From Deltaproteobacteria bacterium HGW-Deltaproteobacteria-12 (GTDB lineage Bacteria > Desulfobacterota > Syntrophia > Syntrophales > Smithellaceae): 64,000 nucleotides of DNA. Within the stretch, counting starts at the first letter, position 1. Every line of letters begins with the position of its first letter. The notes below the pieces were generated by a model, which ran no database searches, was not told the DNA's origin, and saw only the letters and a program-made list of their open reading frames with translations. This document shows positions 27,510 through 37,448 of this stretch, piece after piece. A program made the translations under genes and the position numbers. The DNA lies in contig PHBK01000001.1 of NCBI GenBank assembly GCA_002840565.1, forward strand, positions 248,001-312,000, in the 5' to 3' direction.

Positions 27510-30080
27510 ATGAAAATGCGCATCTTTTTTGCCAGTGCTATTGTAATAACCTTAATTTTGCTGCTCGCCTTGACAGTTAATCATGCCCGGGAAAAGGATA
27601 TGGTTGAAGTCTTCAGCCGTCAGCAGCTCGCGCACGCCCAAAACACAGCAATAAGAATTGCCGATATCTTTGCGCAGGCCGGAAAAAATCTAGCCCTGTT
27701 TTCCCACTTCGACCCTCAGCAGAAAATATCTGCCGAAGAAATTAATAGTGTTTATAAAATTCTCTCTTCCGGCTGGGAAAAATCAATTGACGCCGTCAGC
27801 CTGTTCGATGCCGGAGGAAAGATAAAAATGATTTTTCCAAAGAATGCCTCTCCTGACGTCAATTTAGCATCCCATTTCAATGTTTTGAAGAAAAAAACAA
27901 ATCTGTATTATGAGCTGACGCTGCCGGAAAAATCCAGTGCCGCGGATCACAAGCAAAGCATCAACTGGTATATGATTATCGGTTGTCCCATCTGGCGGAA
28001 TAATAATTTTGCCGGTGCCTGGATAGCTTCCTTCAAAGTGGCGTCAATGATCGAAGATTTCCAAAAACAGACGAGAGAAAACAGTTTGGGCAATCTCTGG
28101 CTGACTGATGATAGCGGGAGAATATTTATTCATCCTGATGCGAACATTATCGGGAAAAACGTAAAAGACCTGCTGCAAAGAGGCTCTGAAATCCCGGTAG
28201 ATTTTTCAACTGGTCGCGGGCACTATATGGAGGCGCTGGTGCGCAAGGCAGATCAAGAACCACAGCGCAGCGTCATTGCGTATTTCCCAATGCAAACCGG
28301 AAATAAGAAATGGATTGTTTTTGTCGCTGCTCCTTACAATCAGGTTGTTTTACCTGTGCGCAAGACTTTTGTTTACACACTTTTCAGCGCCTTTTTGCTT
28401 ATTCTGGTTGTAGTAATCGCGAGTATTTCTTTTGCTTATCGCGAGGGCAGGATGGTGCGGATTGAAGAAGAACGAAAAAGGGTGAAAGAGCGTGAGGACT
28501 GGCAGGAAAAACTGCTGTTGGAAAAGAAAACAATCGAAGGAATTGTTGAAGGTTCACCTATTCCGGCTTTTGTTATCAATAGGGAGCACAAAGTAATTTT
28601 ATGGAATCGGGCATGTATGGAATTGACCGGTTATCCGGCAAGCGAGATGGTCAATACCGACAAACATTATATACCTTTTTATTCAGTAAAGAGGCCGCTC
28701 ATCGTCGATTTGATAGTTGATCATGATTTGGCGGGACTGGATAAATATTACGGCAACAAGAAAGTAAAAAAATCGCTGAAAGTCGTTAATGCTTATGAAG
28801 CGACCGATTACTTCGAGAATCTCGGTGGCCACAGCCGGCATTTGTATTTTTTAGCGGCTCCTATTTATGATGAAAAAGGAGAAATTATCGCCGCGATTGA
28901 AACATTGCAGGATGTTTCCCACGAAGAGGAAGTAGCCAGAAGTCTGCGTGAATATGCAGAAAGCCTGCAAAACGAACTTTCTCAGAATATTGAATTGCAG
29001 CACGAAATTCAGGAACTTTACAATTATATGCAGTCAATTTTACAGAGTCTGCCCGATAAGATTTATGAGTTGGATGAAAATGGCATCATCAATTATATCA
29101 GTCGCGGAACAAATAGGGACGGTGAAAAGAATTCGCGTGAATTCAAGGGCAAACATTTCCTGGAATTTGTTGCACCCGAAAATAAAGATTATGTTCTGGC
29201 GAAATGGGAGGAAGGAAAGCAGGGCATATACAAACCTTATGAGATTGAAAGAACAAAGAAGGATGGGTGCAAAGTGAATCTTTTTGTGACGACTTCACCA
29301 ATTATCGGGACAAGCCACTACCTGGTTGTGCAGCGAGATATCACGGAAGTCAAGAATCTGGAAAAAAAGCTTTACGAAAGCCAGAAACTGGCTGCTCTGG
29401 GACAATTATCGGCGGGGATCGCCCATGAGGTGCGCAATCCGTTGTCTTCAATTAAAATGAGTCTGAATATTCTGGAAAAACGGATGAATCCGGCCGGCAA
29501 CGATCTCAAGCGATTTAAAATTGCCGAAAAAGAAGTTGAGCATCTGGAGGAGTTAGTCAATAATATACTGATTTTTGCCAAGCCGCTGGAACCTAAAATG
29601 GCGCCGGTGAACCTAACCAGGGTTCTGGAACAAGCCCTGGCTATGGCCGAAAAAGGTATTGCCGATAAGCATATCGACATCCAGACACAATACGAAAGCA
29701 TTCCCCCGGTTATAGCAGATTCAGCGATGCTGGTTGATGCCTTCATAAACATAATTCGCAATGCAATAGAAGCTGTCGAAGAAAAAGGCAGTATTATTAT
29801 TTCTTTGAGCAATCTTGAGGGAAGCCGGGAGGCGGTGGTCATACAGGTTAAAGATAATGGCTGCGGCATTGATGCCGCCGATATGCCCCACCTTTTTAAT
29901 CCCTTCTTTACCCGAAAAAACTATGGTACGGGTTTGGGACTTTCTCAGGTGAAAAGAATAATTGATCTTAATAACGGTACGATCGATATTACAAGTGAAA
30001 AAGACAAAGGAACATTAGTAAGAGTGACATTGCAGTGCAATGAAAGACGAACAGGTAGGCGATTGCTTCAATCTGCGTAA
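27510..30080 (+). CDS. PAS-domain sensor histidine kinase with Cache-like periplasmic sensor
   Basis: An 856-residue hybrid-free membrane kinase. Order: membrane helix about 5-22, extracytoplasmic Cache-type sensor about 30-285, second helix about 288-312, PAS (about 342-470, with PIPAFVINREHKVILWNRAC), short coiled coil, second PAS (about 507-612), HisKA with the phospho-accepting His639 (GIAHEVRNPLSS), and HATPase_c with N box (INIIRNAIEAVE), G1 (DNGCGI) and G2 (GTGLGLSQ). It should phosphorylate the NtrC-type regulator encoded 51 bp downstream. The signal is unknown. A 59-residue membrane peptide precedes it. Confidence 0.95.
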   Translation: MKMRIFFASAIVITLILLLALTVNHAREKDMVEVFSRQQLAHAQNTAIRIADIFAQAGKNLALFSHFDPQQKISAEEINSVYKILSSGWEKSIDAVSLFDAGGKIKMIFPKNASPDVNLASHFNVLKKKTNLYYELTLPEKSSAADHKQSINWYMIIGCPIWRNNNFAGAWIASFKVASMIEDFQKQTRENSLGNLWLTDDSGRIFIHPDANIIGKNVKDLLQRGSEIPVDFSTGRGHYMEALVRKADQEPQRSVIAYFPMQTGNKKWIVFVAAPYNQVVLPVRKTFVYTLFSAFLLILVVVIASISFAYREGRMVRIEEERKRVKEREDWQEKLLLEKKTIEGIVEGSPIPAFVINREHKVILWNRACMELTGYPASEMVNTDKHYIPFYSVKRPLIVDLIVDHDLAGLDKYYGNKKVKKSLKVVNAYEATDYFENLGGHSRHLYFLAAPIYDEKGEIIAAIETLQDVSHEEEVARSLREYAESLQNELSQNIELQHEIQELYNYMQSILQSLPDKIYELDENGIINYISRGTNRDGEKNSREFKGKHFLEFVAPENKDYVLAKWEEGKQGIYKPYEIERTKKDGCKVNLFVTTSPIIGTSHYLVVQRDITEVKNLEKKLYESQKLAALGQLSAGIAHEVRNPLSSIKMSLNILEKRMNPAGNDLKRFKIAEKEVEHLEELVNNILIFAKPLEPKMAPVNLTRVLEQALAMAEKGIADKHIDIQTQYESIPPVIADSAMLVDAFINIIRNAIEAVEEKGSIIISLSNLEGSREAVVIQVKDNGCGIDAADMPHLFNPFFTRKNYGTGLGLSQVKRIIDLNNGTIDITSEKDKGTLVRVTLQCNERRTGRRLLQSA

Positions 30081-30131
30081 ATGGTAAAACCGCGATTAAA
30101 CGCTTTGTGCTGTAAATGAAGGTAATTTATT

Positions 30132-31532
30132 ATGCCGAGTATTCTTGTTATTGATGATGATGTTTCGATTTGCCAAACACTGGAGTTGTATCTGGAGGAA
30201 GAAGGGTACATTGTGGATACGGCTCAAACCGGCACCGAAGGGTTGAATAAATATGTGCAGAAGCCGGCCGACGTGGTGATTCTCGATATTCGTCTGCCGG
30301 ATGTTGACGGCTTCGCCGTTCTGGAAGACCTCCGGGAAGAAAACGAAAACGTCAAAGTCATAATGATTACGGCCTTTCATGACATGGAAACAACAATCAA
30401 CGCCATGAAGGGCGGGGCATTCGATTATATTCACAAGCCGGTCAATGTTGACGAGCTGGACATGGCGATCAAGAAGGCGCTGAAATCGCAGGAGATGGAA
30501 AAAAAGATTGAAGGCCTTTTAACCGAGCCATCGCGCAGCTTTCGGGTAGGCGATATAATCGGCACCGGCAACGAAATGCGGGAGATATTTAAGACTATCG
30601 GTACGGTGTCGCAAAGCCGCACGACTGTTCTTATCCAGGGTGAAAGCGGCACCGGTAAGGAATTGATTGCCAAGGTCATTCATCATAATACCTCACCGGA
30701 TGAACCTTTTATCGCGGTTAATTGTTCGGCAATTGTCGAGACATTACTGGAGTCGGAATTGTTCGGCCATGAAAAAGGCTCTTTTACGGGTGCGATCGCC
30801 CGCAAGCTCGGCAAGTTTGAACTCGCCCGTTACGGGACTGTCTTTCTCGATGAGATCAGCGAAATGTCGATTAATCTGCAGGCGAAGCTGCTGCGTGTTT
30901 TGCAGGAAATGGAATTCGAAAGGGTTGGCGGCAAGGATAAGGTCAAGGTTAATGCCCGCATTATGACGGCGACCAATAAAGATTTGAAAACGATGGTCAA
31001 TGAAGGGAAATTCCGCGATGACTTGTATTACCGGTTGAATATTGTCGCCATCATCATCCCTCCCCTGCGGACGCGCAGGCAGGATATACCTCCCTTGATT
31101 GATTATCTGCTGACCAAGATCAATCTGGATTTGCATAAGAAGATTATCGGGGTTTCCGATGAAATGATGGAGATCTTTATGCAATATCACTGGCCGGGCA
31201 ATATCCGTGAACTGGAGAACTTGCTGGTGCGGGCCTGTGTTGTTGCCAAAGGCCAGGTTTTGGGTAAGAGTGATTTCCCCGAATTGGGAAAAGATGAGAC
31301 GGCCAGTATCATGAAGGGAGCAAGAGCTGATCTTGATGAAACGGCGGCAATATTCAAGCCTTCTGAACCGGGGAAATTGTTGACTCTGGATGAAGTGGAA
31401 GAGCGCTACATCCGCAAAGTAATTAAAGAGACCGATAAAAACAAGGGGGAGATTTGCGAAGTCCTGGGAATCTCCCGGCCTACCTTTGAGAGGAAGTTGG
31501 AGAAATACAGCATTACCTTTGAGCGCGATTAG
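30132..31532 (+). CDS. NtrC-family sigma-54-dependent response regulator
   Basis: A 466-residue regulator. The receiver domain has phospho-acceptor D52 and acidic pocket D8-D10. The AAA+ domain has the P-loop GESGTGKE, the sigma-54 contact loop as GSFTGA rather than the commoner GAFTGA, and the Walker B and sensor parts (GTVFLDEISEM; PGNIRELENLLVRA). The C-terminal Fis-type helix-turn-helix follows (NKGEICEVLGISRPTFERKL). It is paired with the kinase 51 bp upstream. Target promoters cannot be read from the sequence. The ATG at 30132 follows a weak GGTAAT spacing. Confidence 0.95.
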   Translation: MPSILVIDDDVSICQTLELYLEEEGYIVDTAQTGTEGLNKYVQKPADVVILDIRLPDVDGFAVLEDLREENENVKVIMITAFHDMETTINAMKGGAFDYIHKPVNVDELDMAIKKALKSQEMEKKIEGLLTEPSRSFRVGDIIGTGNEMREIFKTIGTVSQSRTTVLIQGESGTGKELIAKVIHHNTSPDEPFIAVNCSAIVETLLESELFGHEKGSFTGAIARKLGKFELARYGTVFLDEISEMSINLQAKLLRVLQEMEFERVGGKDKVKVNARIMTATNKDLKTMVNEGKFRDDLYYRLNIVAIIIPPLRTRRQDIPPLIDYLLTKINLDLHKKIIGVSDEMMEIFMQYHWPGNIRELENLLVRACVVAKGQVLGKSDFPELGKDETASIMKGARADLDETAAIFKPSEPGKLLTLDEVEERYIRKVIKETDKNKGEICEVLGISRPTFERKLEKYSITFERD

Positions 31533-31575
31533 TAAAAAAAGGGGACGGTTCTATTTTACGATGTCCAAAAACTGG

Positions 31576-31634
31576 ATTACCCGGCCATTACAGGATCACC
31601 TGAAGGTGACGCGAGGTCGTGCGAGCCGGGTAAT
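31576..31634. repeat. Branched hairpin element after the response regulator gene
   Basis: ATTACCCGGC (31576-31585) and GCCGGGTAAT (31625-31634) are perfect complements enclosing a 39-nt region with its own small stem TCACC/GGTGA. It lies between the response regulator gene and engB. The preceding AAAAAAAGGGGACGGTTCT resembles sequence found in many bacterial intergenic repeats, but no second copy was seen here. Confidence 0.55.
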
Positions 31635-31683
31635 GAAAAACAATGAAAAATCAACCTTCGTTTGATGACAGTATAAAAGAGTT

Positions 31684-32283
31684 ATGAAAATTGCCACTGC
31701 TCAATTTGTAAAAAGTGCGGTCTGGCCTGATCAGTATCCGCCGGCGACGATGCCGGAAATTGCTTTTGTCGGGCGTTCCAATGTCGGGAAATCATCGCTC
31801 ATCAATACAATTGTCGGGAAAAAGAATCTGGCCAAGACCAGCAACACACCCGGGCGTACGCAACTGATAAATTTTTTCTCTATTAACGAAACCTTATCAT
31901 TTGTCGATTTGCCCGGCTACGGTTTTGCCAAAGTTTCCCAGTCCGTAAAGAAAGACTGGGGAGATATGATCGCTACTTATTTAAAAGAGCGGTCCAGTCT
32001 CGCGCTGGTCGTTTTAATATTAGATATCCGCCGTGATCCCAGCGATGATGATTTATCCCTGAGGGACTGGCTGGAGGGCTACCGTATACCTTACCTGTAT
32101 ATTTTAACGAAAGCCGATAAGTTGTCCAATAATCAGGCGATTAACCGCCGGCGCATTATTGAAAAAAATCTCCACATATCTGCCGGTGTCAAGCCCATCC
32201 TCTTTTCCGCTGTAACGCAAAAGGGCAAAAGTGAAATCTGGCAGGCGCTGGATGCTCATTTGCAATCGTTAACCGTGAAATAA
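31684..32283 (+). CDS. engB: Ribosome biogenesis GTPase EngB/YsxC
   Basis: A 199-residue GTPase that helps assemble the large ribosomal subunit. All G motifs are present: GRSNVGKSS (G1), GRTQLINFF (G2 region), VDLPGYG (G3) and LTKADKL (G4), with FSAVTQKG at G5. The length is typical. The ATG at 31684 follows a weak AAAGAG. It lies between the two-component genes and the Hdr operon, and is probably independent of both. Confidence 0.96.
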   Translation: MKIATAQFVKSAVWPDQYPPATMPEIAFVGRSNVGKSSLINTIVGKKNLAKTSNTPGRTQLINFFSINETLSFVDLPGYGFAKVSQSVKKDWGDMIATYLKERSSLALVVLILDIRRDPSDDDLSLRDWLEGYRIPYLYILTKADKLSNNQAINRRRIIEKNLHISAGVKPILFSAVTQKGKSEIWQALDAHLQSLTVK

Positions 32284-32493
32284 TTCCTGCTTTTCAAAAT
32301 AATGGCGAGAATGATTTGTCCGGAATCAGAGGCAATTTTTTTAAAATATTAAAAAGTTAGAAAAAAATTGGACAAAAGAAAGTATCTGCTCTTGACAGGA
32401 TTTTTAAATTATGTTAGCGGTCGCAAGCTTATCTGACTGACGTTCAGGAAGTATTTTTAAAAGTTTTCACTTAGAACATAGGGGTGTAATCAG
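32284..32493 (+). other. Leader region of the Hdr operon
   Basis: A 210-bp AT-rich gap. TTGACA occurs at 32392-32397, but no -10 box lies at a good distance, so the promoter is not resolved. The ribosome site is the GGGGTG near 32480-32486. Confidence 0.35.
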
Positions 32494-35400
32494 GTGATAA
32501 AAGATAACGAAAAAGTTGGTGCAGTAATGGTGGTTGGTGCGGGAATTGCCGGTATTCAGGCATCCCTGGATTTGGCCAATTCCGGAATGAAAGTCTACCT
32601 AGTTGAAAACGGGATCAGCATCGGCGGCGTCATGGCCCAGTTGGATAAAACATTTCCCACAAATGACTGCTCTGCCTGTATCCTTTCCCCGAAACTGGTC
32701 GAAGTCGGCCGCCATCCGAATGTTACAATTAAAACAAGACGTACAGTTGAATCCGTGGAAGGAGAACCGGGGAAATTCAAAGTCAAACTTACTTCCGCCC
32801 CCCGCTACGTGAACCTCGACAAGTGCACCGGCTGCGGAGACTGCGCGAATGTCTGCCCGATCACCGTCAAAGCCGCCTTCAACGGTGAATTGAGCGAAAG
32901 AAAAGCAATCTATCGGCATTTCCCTCAGGCCATCCCCAGCGGTTTTGCCATTGACAAACTGGGAACATCGCCCTGTAAAGCGGGCTGTCCCACGCACATC
33001 AGCGTCCAGGGATATGTGGCGCTTATTGCTGACGGAAAATTCAAGGAAGCTCTTAAACTTATCAAGCAGGACAATCCGTTCCCCATCGTCTGCGGCCGTG
33101 TTTGTAACCATCCCTGCGAGACTGCCTGTATGCGCGGTAAAGTGGATGAACCCATTGATATCATGCATCTGAAACAATTCGTCGCCGATCTGGATCTCAA
33201 CAGCGACACCCGATATCTTCCGGAAAAGAAAGAAAGCAAGGGCAAGAAAGTTGCCGTTGTCGGCGCCGGTCCTTCCGGTCTGACCTGTGCTTACTACCTG
33301 GCTGTCGAAGGCTATGATGTAGAAGTATTCGAGGCGCTTCCGGTTGCGGGCGGCTGGATGGCTGTCGGCATTCCCGAATACCGTCTCCCCAAGAAAGTTC
33401 TCAATGCGGAAATCAAAGTTATCGAGGATTTGGGAGTTAAGATCCACCTCAATACAAAGATAGGTAAAGATATTTCTTTCGATAAGTTGAAGAGTGACTA
33501 CAGCGCCGTATTTATCGGTTGCGGTACGATGAAGAGCAGCAAGCTTAATATACCCGGTGAAGATATGCAGGGTGTCATTCACGGCGTGGATTACCTGATG
33601 CAGATCAATCTGGGCAAGAAAGTCACCCTGGGAGATAAAGTAGCAGTTATTGGCGGCGGTAACGTGGCCATGGATGCTGTCCGCACGGCTGTGCGCACCG
33701 GCTCCAAAGATGTATTCATTCTCTATCGCCGTACCCGTGCCGAAATGCCGGCTTCTCCCGAAGAAATCGAAGAAGCCATTGAAGAAGGAATTGAAATGAA
33801 GTTCCTCGTTGCCCCGAAGCGCGTAGTGGGCAAGGACGGAAAAGTAACCGGCATCGAGTGTACACGCATGGAACTGGGCGAACCGGATGCCAGCGGCCGC
33901 CGCCGTCCGGTCGAGATCAAAGGCTCGGAATTTATCGTCGAATGTGATGCGATTCTGCCGGCGATCGGCCAGGAAGCGGATTTATCCTTTATTACAAAGG
34001 AAAGCGGCGTTTCGATCAACAAATGGAACAACGTTGATTACGATAAAATAACTTACGCGACAAACATTCCCGGCGTTTTCTCCGGCGGTGATGTTGTTAC
34101 CGGTCCGCAGACCGTTGTCAAAGCAGTCTTTGCCGGCAAGGAAGCCGCCAAGTCCATCGACCGCTATTTGAGCGGTGAGGATATGAAAGCCGGCCGAGAA
34201 AAAGACTGGACCGCTGATCTGGCGGATAAAGCCGACGTTTCCGATGTTCCCAAGGTCTCCCGCGAAAAATATCCGCTGATGAAACCGGAGGAACGCAAAA
34301 CAAACTTCAAGGAAGTCGGCATCGGCTTTGCCGAAGCCCAGGCGATAGCAGAAGCGAACCGCTGTCTGGCTTGCGGCATCTGTTCCGAATGCTATCAGTG
34401 CGTGGAAGTCTGTCTGGCCAAGGCTGTCGACCATGACATGAAGGTGGAAGAAGAGACCATTGAAGTCGGTGCCGTGATCGCATCACCCGGTTTTGAAATA
34501 TTTGATGCCCGCCTGCGCGGTGAATACGGCTACGGCCTTTACAAGAATGTGGTTTCAGCTATTCAGTTCGAAAGAATTCTCTCGGCGTCCGGTCCGTTTT
34601 TCGGCCATGTGCAGAGAATTTCCGACGGCAAGGAACCAAAGAAGGTTGCCTTCATCCAGTGCGTCGGTTCCCGTGATGTTTCCTGTGAAAACAGCTGGTG
34701 TTCGTCTGTTTGCTGTATGTACGCGACCAAGGAAGCCATTATCGGCAAGGAACATGCCAAGGGACTGGAGCCCACCATTTTTTATATGGACATTCGCGCT
34801 CATGGCAAGGACTTCGACCGTTTTGTCAACCGTGCCAAGGATGAATACGGCATTCGTTATATCCGCTCCATGCCCTCTGTTATTAAAGAAATGCAGCAGA
34901 CCAACAATCTGCTGATTAAATATGTCAATGCCGACGGCAGCTTCACGGAAGAAGAATTTGACATGGTTGTTCTGTCCGTTGGTCTTATGCCGCCAAAAGA
35001 TGCCAAAAAGCTTTCCGCCAGTCTCGGTATTGAGCTGGAGGAACACGGATTTTGCAGGACTAAGCTGGAAAATCCCGTGGAGACATCGCGTCCCGGCGTT
35101 TTTGTCTGCGGCGCCTTCGGCGGACCGAAGGATATTCCGGAAACAGTCATGGAGGCCTCAGCAGCAGCTGCCTGTGCGGAAGGGATGCTTGCTTCGAAGC
35201 GCGGCACGATGATTACACCGGCGGAAAATCCGGAAGAAATAGATCTGCGCGGCCAGGGCATACGCACCGGCGTGTTTGTCTGCCACTGCGGCATCAATAT
35301 TGGCGGTGTTGTTAATGTTCCCGAAGTTCGGGACTATGCAGCGACCTTGCCCACGGTAGTTTATACGGCCGATAACCTCTTCACCTGCTCACAGGACACG

Positions 35401-36921
35401 GCAGTGAAGATGGCGGAAGTTATCAAAGAAAAAAATCTCACCCGCGTGGTTGTAGCTTCCTGTTCACCCCGCACGCATGAAGGGCTTTTCCAGGAAAACT
35501 GCGAAAAGGCCGGTATGAACCGATATCTGTTCGAGATGGCCAATATCCGCGACCAGAATTCATGGGTTCATATGCACGAACCCCAGGCGGCTACGGAGAA
35601 AGCAAAAGACTTGCTGAGAATGGCTGTCGCTAAAGCGCAATACCTCAAACCGTTAAAACCCGGACAGTTATCCGTCAATCATCAGGCGTTGATTATCGGC
35701 GGCGGCTTGGCCGGTATGTCCGCGGCTCTGTCACTGGCTGATCAAGGTTTTGCTTCGTTTGTCGTTGAAAAGGAAGACCGCCTGGGCGGTAATTATAATC
35801 ATCTGTATAAGACACTCGAAGGCTTGGATACCCGCGCACACCTGAACGGGCTTCTGGAAAAGATTTACAAGAATCCTTTGATCACTGTTGTTACCTCGGC
35901 CCATATTGAAAAGATTGAAGGGTTTATCGGTAATTACAAAACCACGGTAAAATCTAAAGACGGCGAGAAGGTCTTCGAGCATGGAGTGGTCCTGGTGGCC
36001 ACAGGCGCTTATGAAAACAAACCGAAAGAATACCTGTACGGCAAAAACGCCAATGTAAAAACACAAAGAGAGCTGGAAACACTGATTTATGAAAAAGACG
36101 CCAGGCTCGCCGCGGTGAAAGATATTGTCATGATTCAGTGCGTAGGCAGCCGCGACAAAGAAAGACCATATTGCAGCCGCTACTGCTGCTCCGAAGCGAT
36201 CAAGAACGCGCTCGAGCTCAAGGCCGCCGATCCGTCCCGCGATATTACGATCATTTATCGTGACATCCGCACCTTTGCTTTCAAGGAAGATTATTATAAG
36301 AAAGCCAGAGAAGCCAATATCAAATTCATCTCCTACGAAGAAGACCGCAAACCGGAAGTGGTGGCGGCAGGCGATAAAGTGGAAGTCAAAGTTTTTGACC
36401 CGATACTCAACGAATCGGTCAGCCTGCCCGCTGATGTTGTTGCTCTGAGCATTGGAGTTGTACCGAATCCGGAAAACGCGGCCATCGGCCAGATGTTGAA
36501 AATACCGACCAATCAGGACGGTTTCTTCCTGGAAGCACACGTCAAATTGCGGCCGGTTGATTTCGCGACCGATGGTGTATTCATGTGCGGCATGTCGCAT
36601 TCTCCCAAGTTCAGCGACGAATCGATTACGCAGGCTTATGCTGCCGTTTCCCGCGCCTGTTTGGTTCTGAGCCTTGACTTCATTGAAGCGGAAGGCAAAA
36701 CGGCATATGTGAATAAAGAAAGATGCTCGGCTTGCGGCCTGTGTGAAATCAATTGTCCCTACAGCGCAATTCGGGTGAATGTGGCGGAAGGTGTAGCCGA
36801 AGTCAATGCGGTGCTTTGCAAGGGTTGCGGTATCTGCACGGCATCCTGCCGTATGAATGCGGTCGACTTGAACGGATTCAACAACGAAGAAGTGCTGGCA
36901 CAGATATATAATTTAAACTAA
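32494..36921 (+). CDS. hdrA: Giant HdrA-type flavoprotein with embedded GltD-like NAD(P)H module
   Basis: A 1475-residue iron-sulfur flavoprotein of the heterodisulfide reductase A family. Order: an HdrA FAD fold (GAGIAG, 15-20) with a [4Fe-4S] motif (C111-C121), a GltD-like module (about 155-570) with CX-rich [10 protein letters not shown] and two dinucleotide sites (GAGPSG 257-262; GGGNVAMD 387-394), a cysteine-rich link (C624-C640), more HdrA sequence with CHCG at 930-933, a third FAD motif (GGGLAG 1069-1074), and two C-terminal ferredoxin motifs (C1411-C1421, C1442-C1452). HdrA does flavin-based electron bifurcation in known complexes. The inserted GltD-like part predicts direct NAD(P)H contact. 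First gene of the Flx-Hdr operon, starting at GTG 32494. Confidence 0.95.
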   Translation: MIKDNEKVGAVMVVGAGIAGIQASLDLANSGMKVYLVENGISIGGVMAQLDKTFPTNDCSACILSPKLVEVGRHPNVTIKTRRTVESVEGEPGKFKVKLTSAPRYVNLDKCTGCGDCANVCPITVKAAFNGELSERKAIYRHFPQAIPSGFAIDKLGTSPCKAGCPTHISVQGYVALIADGKFKEALKLIKQDNPFPIVCGRVCNHPCETACMRGKVDEPIDIMHLKQFVADLDLNSDTRYLPEKKESKGKKVAVVGAGPSGLTCAYYLAVEGYDVEVFEALPVAGGWMAVGIPEYRLPKKVLNAEIKVIEDLGVKIHLNTKIGKDISFDKLKSDYSAVFIGCGTMKSSKLNIPGEDMQGVIHGVDYLMQINLGKKVTLGDKVAVIGGGNVAMDAVRTAVRTGSKDVFILYRRTRAEMPASPEEIEEAIEEGIEMKFLVAPKRVVGKDGKVTGIECTRMELGEPDASGRRRPVEIKGSEFIVECDAILPAIGQEADLSFITKESGVSINKWNNVDYDKITYATNIPGVFSGGDVVTGPQTVVKAVFAGKEAAKSIDRYLSGEDMKAGREKDWTADLADKADVSDVPKVSREKYPLMKPEERKTNFKEVGIGFAEAQAIAEANRCLACGICSECYQCVEVCLAKAVDHDMKVEEETIEVGAVIASPGFEIFDARLRGEYGYGLYKNVVSAIQFERILSASGPFFGHVQRISDGKEPKKVAFIQCVGSRDVSCENSWCSSVCCMYATKEAIIGKEHAKGLEPTIFYMDIRAHGKDFDRFVNRAKDEYGIRYIRSMPSVIKEMQQTNNLLIKYVNADGSFTEEEFDMVVLSVGLMPPKDAKKLSASLGIELEEHGFCRTKLENPVETSRPGVFVCGAFGGPKDIPETVMEASAAAACAEGMLASKRGTMITPAENPEEIDLRGQGIRTGVFVCHCGINIGGVVNVPEVRDYAATLPTVVYTADNLFTCSQDTAVKMAEVIKEKNLTRVVVASCSPRTHEGLFQENCEKAGMNRYLFEMANIRDQNSWVHMHEPQAATEKAKDLLRMAVAKAQYLKPLKPGQLSVNHQALIIGGGLAGMSAALSLADQGFASFVVEKEDRLGGNYNHLYKTLEGLDTRAHLNGLLEKIYKNPLITVVTSAHIEKIEGFIGNYKTTVKSKDGEKVFEHGVVLVATGAYENKPKEYLYGKNANVKTQRELETLIYEKDARLAAVKDIVMIQCVGSRDKERPYCSRYCCSEAIKNALELKAADPSRDITIIYRDIRTFAFKEDYYKKAREANIKFISYEEDRKPEVVAAGDKVEVKVFDPILNESVSLPADVVALSIGVVPNPENAAIGQMLKIPTNQDGFFLEAHVKLRPVDFATDGVFMCGMSHSPKFSDESITQAYAAVSRACLVLSLDFIEAEGKTAYVNKERCSACGLCEINCPYSAIRVNVAEGVAEVNAVLCKGCGICTASCRMNAVDLNGFNNEEVLAQIYNLN

Positions 36922-36965
36922 AGCAAGCGGCCGATAAAGCCGCAGTGCCGATTGAAGGAGAATAT

Positions 36966-37406
36966 ATGGCTGAAAGTTTAGCAAAAAAGGAATGGGAACC
37001 GAAATTCGTTGCCATTGTCTGCAACTGGTGCACTTACGCGGGAGCCGATCTGGCTGGTATCAGCAGAATTCAGTATCCGACAAATGTACGCATCATCCGC
37101 GTACCCTGCACGGGAAGAATAAATCCTTTTTATATAGTTAAGGCCCTGCAGACGGGTGCCGACGGCGTTCTGGTTTCGGGTTGACACCCGGGTGAATGCC
37201 ACTATATCTCGGGAAATCTGGTGGCACGGCGCAAGTTTGCGGCGTTAAAAAGTTTCCTGAATTACATTGGTGTGGAAGGTGACAGAACCATATTTACATG
37301 GGTTTCCGCATCCGAAGGCGACAGATGGGCACAGGTCATCAAAGGTGCTACAGAGAAAATAAGGGCACTGGGACCGGCCAGCAAGATGATGAAGAAGATT
37401 GGTTAG
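36966..37406 (+). CDS. mvhD: MvhD-type selenoprotein with in-frame TGA (selenocysteine)
   Basis: A 146-residue iron-sulfur subunit that passes electrons to HdrA. Cysteines at 19, 22 and 48 (VCNWC; VPCTGR) are conserved. The codon at 37182-37184 is TGA in the position of the first Cys of the CHPGxCHY motif (residue 73), and the frame continues without damage through [11 protein letters not shown] to a normal C-terminus. Selenocysteine variants of MvhD are known. A SECIS-like hairpin follows (37197-37226). The ATG at 36966 with GAAGGAG upstream is preferred to the GTG at 36945. Annotation without recoding would wrongly split this gene into two. Confidence 0.9.
37197..37226 (+). promoter_or_regulatory. 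SECIS-like hairpin in mvhD
   Basis: TGCCAC (37197-37202) and GTGGCA (37221-37226) pair perfectly around an 18-nt loop, with further weak pairing that leaves an apical loop containing GGG about 25 nt after the TGA. This matches the usual distance of bacterial SECIS elements that recruit SelB. Confidence 0.6.
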
Positions 37407-37448
37407 TCGAATTAAAGATAATAATAAATAAACGGGGAAATCATCACT

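Noticed and set aside
32392-32397. TTGACA as the -35 of the Hdr operon promoter
   Set aside because: No -10 box lies at 16-18 nt, so the promoter cannot be supported.
37182-37184. mvhD as a pseudogene with a nonsense codon
   Set aside because: The conserved motif continues in frame after TGA, and Sec at this site is known in the family.
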